A stretch of 35,012 nucleotides of DNA from Bovifimicola sp050309585. GTDB lineage: Bacteria; Bacillota; Clostridia; Lachnospirales; Lachnospiraceae. Of this stretch, positions 33,490 to 35,012 are shown in pieces. The stretch lies in contig JBNRML010000068.1 of assembly GCA_050309585.1 (NCBI GenBank), forward strand, positions 1 to 35,012, given 5' to 3'. A program made the translations under genes and the position numbers. Below the pieces are notes generated by a model, which worked only from the letters and a program-made list of their open reading frames with translations, was not told the origin of the DNA and made no database searches. Positions within the stretch are counted from its first letter, which is position 1. The number at the start of each line of letters is the position of its first letter.

Positions 33490-34848
33490 TTAAAAATATC
33501 TCAAGAAAATACCTATGGTTGCAATTGTTAGAACAATGATTGTTGCCGGAACTGCAGTTTTACAGTATTTACCCCAGCTGACCGGATGTCCTTCCTTGGC
33601 AGCGACAGAAGTACCAACAACATTTGCGGAAGCACCGATAGGAGTAGCACTGCCACCAATGTCCGTACCGATTGAAAGTGCCCATGTAAGTGTTGATAAT
33701 TCAACACCGGCTGTAGCTGAAAGAGTTTTTATGACAGGAATCATGGTAGCAGCAAATGGGATATTGTCAACCACGGCACTTGCCAGGGCTGAAACCCAGA
33801 TAATAATTGCCACCATAAGCATTTTGTTGCCACCGCATACGTTTTTGATAAATTTAGCAATTATCTCCAGTATTCCTGTTTCTTCCAGGCCGCCAACAAC
33901 AACGAATAATCCTAAAAAGAACAAAATGGTTTTATAATCAATTTTTTTTGTGATAGTCAAGGCATTTTTACCAGAAGTAAGAATTGTGACAACTGCCACA
34001 AAGGTTCCGATAAATGCCACAGTGAGACCGGTCTGTGCATGGGTTATGAGCATTGCCACTGCAATGATAAATATAATTGTGCTGATTGCAAAGGCTCTTT
34101 TATTCTTGATTGCTTCCGATGGATTAGGGTAATTCTGCTTGTCTCGGGACACGGCAGACTCACAGGCCTTTAATTCCTTGCGGTAGCATAAATAAAAATA
34201 GATTATGATTACTACAAGAGATATACCTGCGATTGCACCAGTGTTCTTAATGAAATCTGCAAAGGTATATCCAAGTGAAGTTCCTATAATAATGTTTGGC
34301 GGGTCACCGCACATTGTTGCGGAACCACCTAAGTTAGCACAGAATATTTCTGATAATATCATGGGTATGGGATTGAATTTTAATAATCCTGCCAGTTCGA
34401 CAGTTACTGCTGCAAGGAAGAGAATAACTGTAATACTGTCAATAAACATAGAAAGAATTGCTGACATAACCATAAAAGTAATCAACAAAGGAATTATCCT
34501 GTATTTGACTGATTTTGCAATAGTCATGCAAAGCCATCTGAAAAATCCGGCATGAGCCATACCTTCAACCATAAACATCATGCCGGCAATGAAAATAATA
34601 GTTGCCCAGTTTATGCCGGATGTACTTTCCGTTGCCTCACCGGTTGTATACCAGAATTCGGTTGTGAAAATACTCCTGACGTTTAATGTGTGCATCATTG
34701 CCTCGAAATCCTGCATACAGATGCCAAATACTATTATTAGTGTTAATAAGGCACATGCAAGAGTGACAATGTGACGTTCGAACTTTTCGGTAATTATGAG
34801 TGCGAACATCGCGATAAAAATAATTACTGCTAAAATTTGTGCTGCCAT
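33490..34848 (-). CDS. ArsB/NhaD-type membrane transporter (ion transporter superfamily)
   Basis: Polytopic membrane protein of 452 aa with about 11-12 hydrophobic segments. The two half-molecules each carry a related motif: GGSATMCGDPPNIIIG in the first half and GGSATPIGASANVVG in the second. These are the paired re-entrant-loop signatures of the IT superfamily (ArsB, NhaD, CitMHS, SLC13). The DPPN form is typical of the ArsB/NhaD group, so sodium-proton antiport or anion transport is likely, but the substrate cannot be read from sequence. I start at 34848, where GGAGG lies 5 nt upstream (34854-34858); a longer reading to 35001 would run through the promoter. No arsenic-resistance genes are adjacent. 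Confidence 0.85.
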   Translation of the reverse strand: MAAQILAVIIFIAMFALIITEKFERHIVTLACALLTLIIVFGICMQDFEAMMHTLNVRSIFTTEFWYTTGEATESTSGINWATIIFIAGMMFMVEGMAHAGFFRWLCMTIAKSVKYRIIPLLITFMVMSAILSMFIDSITVILFLAAVTVELAGLLKFNPIPMILSEIFCANLGGSATMCGDPPNIIIGTSLGYTFADFIKNTGAIAGISLVVIIIYFYLCYRKELKACESAVSRDKQNYPNPSEAIKNKRAFAISTIIFIIAVAMLITHAQTGLTVAFIGTFVAVVTILTSGKNALTITKKIDYKTILFFLGLFVVVGGLEETGILEIIAKFIKNVCGGNKMLMVAIIIWVSALASAVVDNIPFAATMIPVIKTLSATAGVELSTLTWALSIGTDIGGSATPIGASANVVGTSVAAKEGHPVSWGKYCKTAVPATIIVLTIATIGIFLRYF

Positions 34849-34936
34849 CTTATCCTCCGTTACTGTGATTCTTTTATGCAATATTTTATGCTTTATTTCC
34901 TCATTTTGATAATTATTTCTCCAAATCCAAAAACAT

Positions 34937-34964
34937 ATTTTATCATTGAATAAATAAAAGTCAA
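34937..34964 (-). promoter_or_regulatory. Probable promoter for the ArsB/NhaD-type transporter
   Basis: On the - strand TTGACT (34964-34959) is followed after 16 nt by TAAAAT (34942-34937), giving a leader of about 80 nt before the start at 34848. Its presence argues against the longer reading frame that extends to 35001. Nothing recognisable lies between it and the window end. Confidence 0.5.
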
Positions 34965-35012
34965 TAATTAAATACACTTGAGTTTCCGTACTTTTATCCA
35001 CAAAGCCCCGTT

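Noticed and set aside
33515..34555. Several + strand open frames with hydrophobic stretches opposite the transporter
   Set aside because: They mirror the codon pattern of the antisense membrane protein and lack ribosome binding sites.
34849..35001. 51-codon N-terminal extension of the transporter frame
   Set aside because: It would include the predicted promoter, has no ribosome binding site, and the start at 34848 has an excellent one.
1..35012. tRNA, rRNA, CRISPR array, transposase, phage or toxin-antitoxin genes
   Set aside because: No matching sequence or repeat pattern was seen on either strand; gene content is core chromosome throughout.

Overview
The window is a stretch of core chromosome from a low-GC, Gram-positive anaerobe. 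Protein sequence style, AG-rich ribosome binding sites, a SpoIIIE/FtsK translocase, the PrkC/PrpC pair, RsgA and a Firmicutes-type division and cell-wall (dcw) cluster point to the Clostridia, most likely Lachnospiraceae. That family assignment is inference from sequence style, not a database result. Almost every base is coding. I see no tRNA, rRNA, CRISPR array, insertion sequence, prophage or other sign of transfer.

Region 1 (about 1-20,300, all + strand). A sigma-A-like promoter (11-39) leads into uppP, ftsK/spoIIIE, fhs, dapF, murE, folD, priA, def, fmt, rsmB, rlmN, prpC, prkC, rsgA, rpe and thiN. Spacing is short or overlapping and no internal terminator is visible. The run ends at an 80-nt hairpin with a T tract (20,214-20,301). 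It combines lipid-carrier recycling, chromosome translocation, diaminopimelate and muropeptide synthesis, one-carbon folate chemistry feeding initiator-tRNA formylation (fhs, folD, fmt, def), replication restart, rRNA methylation, and an eukaryotic-type Ser/Thr kinase/phosphatase pair that senses the wall. The priA-to-thiN order is the familiar Firmicutes block. The dapF-murE-folD head is where gmk-rpoZ-coaBC often sits.

Region 2 (20,300-22,600). ychF lies on the - strand, convergent with thiN and sharing its terminator. lgt is divergent from ychF, with back-to-back promoters, and ends at a strong terminator.

Region 3 (22,600-32,830). This is the dcw cluster: promoter, a set of about five phased AAGTGG-type repeats (probable MraZ operator), then mraZ, rsmH, ftsL, two tandem class B penicillin-binding proteins, mraY, murD, ftsW and divIB. 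It closes at a perfect 20-bp stem terminator. murE is absent here and sits in region 1; murF, murG, murC, ftsA and ftsZ are not in the window.

Region 4 (32,830-35,012, - strand). A cytidylate-kinase-like P-loop protein of unknown substrate and an ArsB/NhaD-type membrane transporter, each with a recognisable promoter.

I found no convincing undescribed system. The observations most worth checking are the phased MraZ operator, the divergent MurE with altered signature motifs, the second PBP with a KTA in place of KTG and an A9 tract at a start lacking a Shine-Dalgarno sequence, and the kinase-like protein with a degenerate Walker A.
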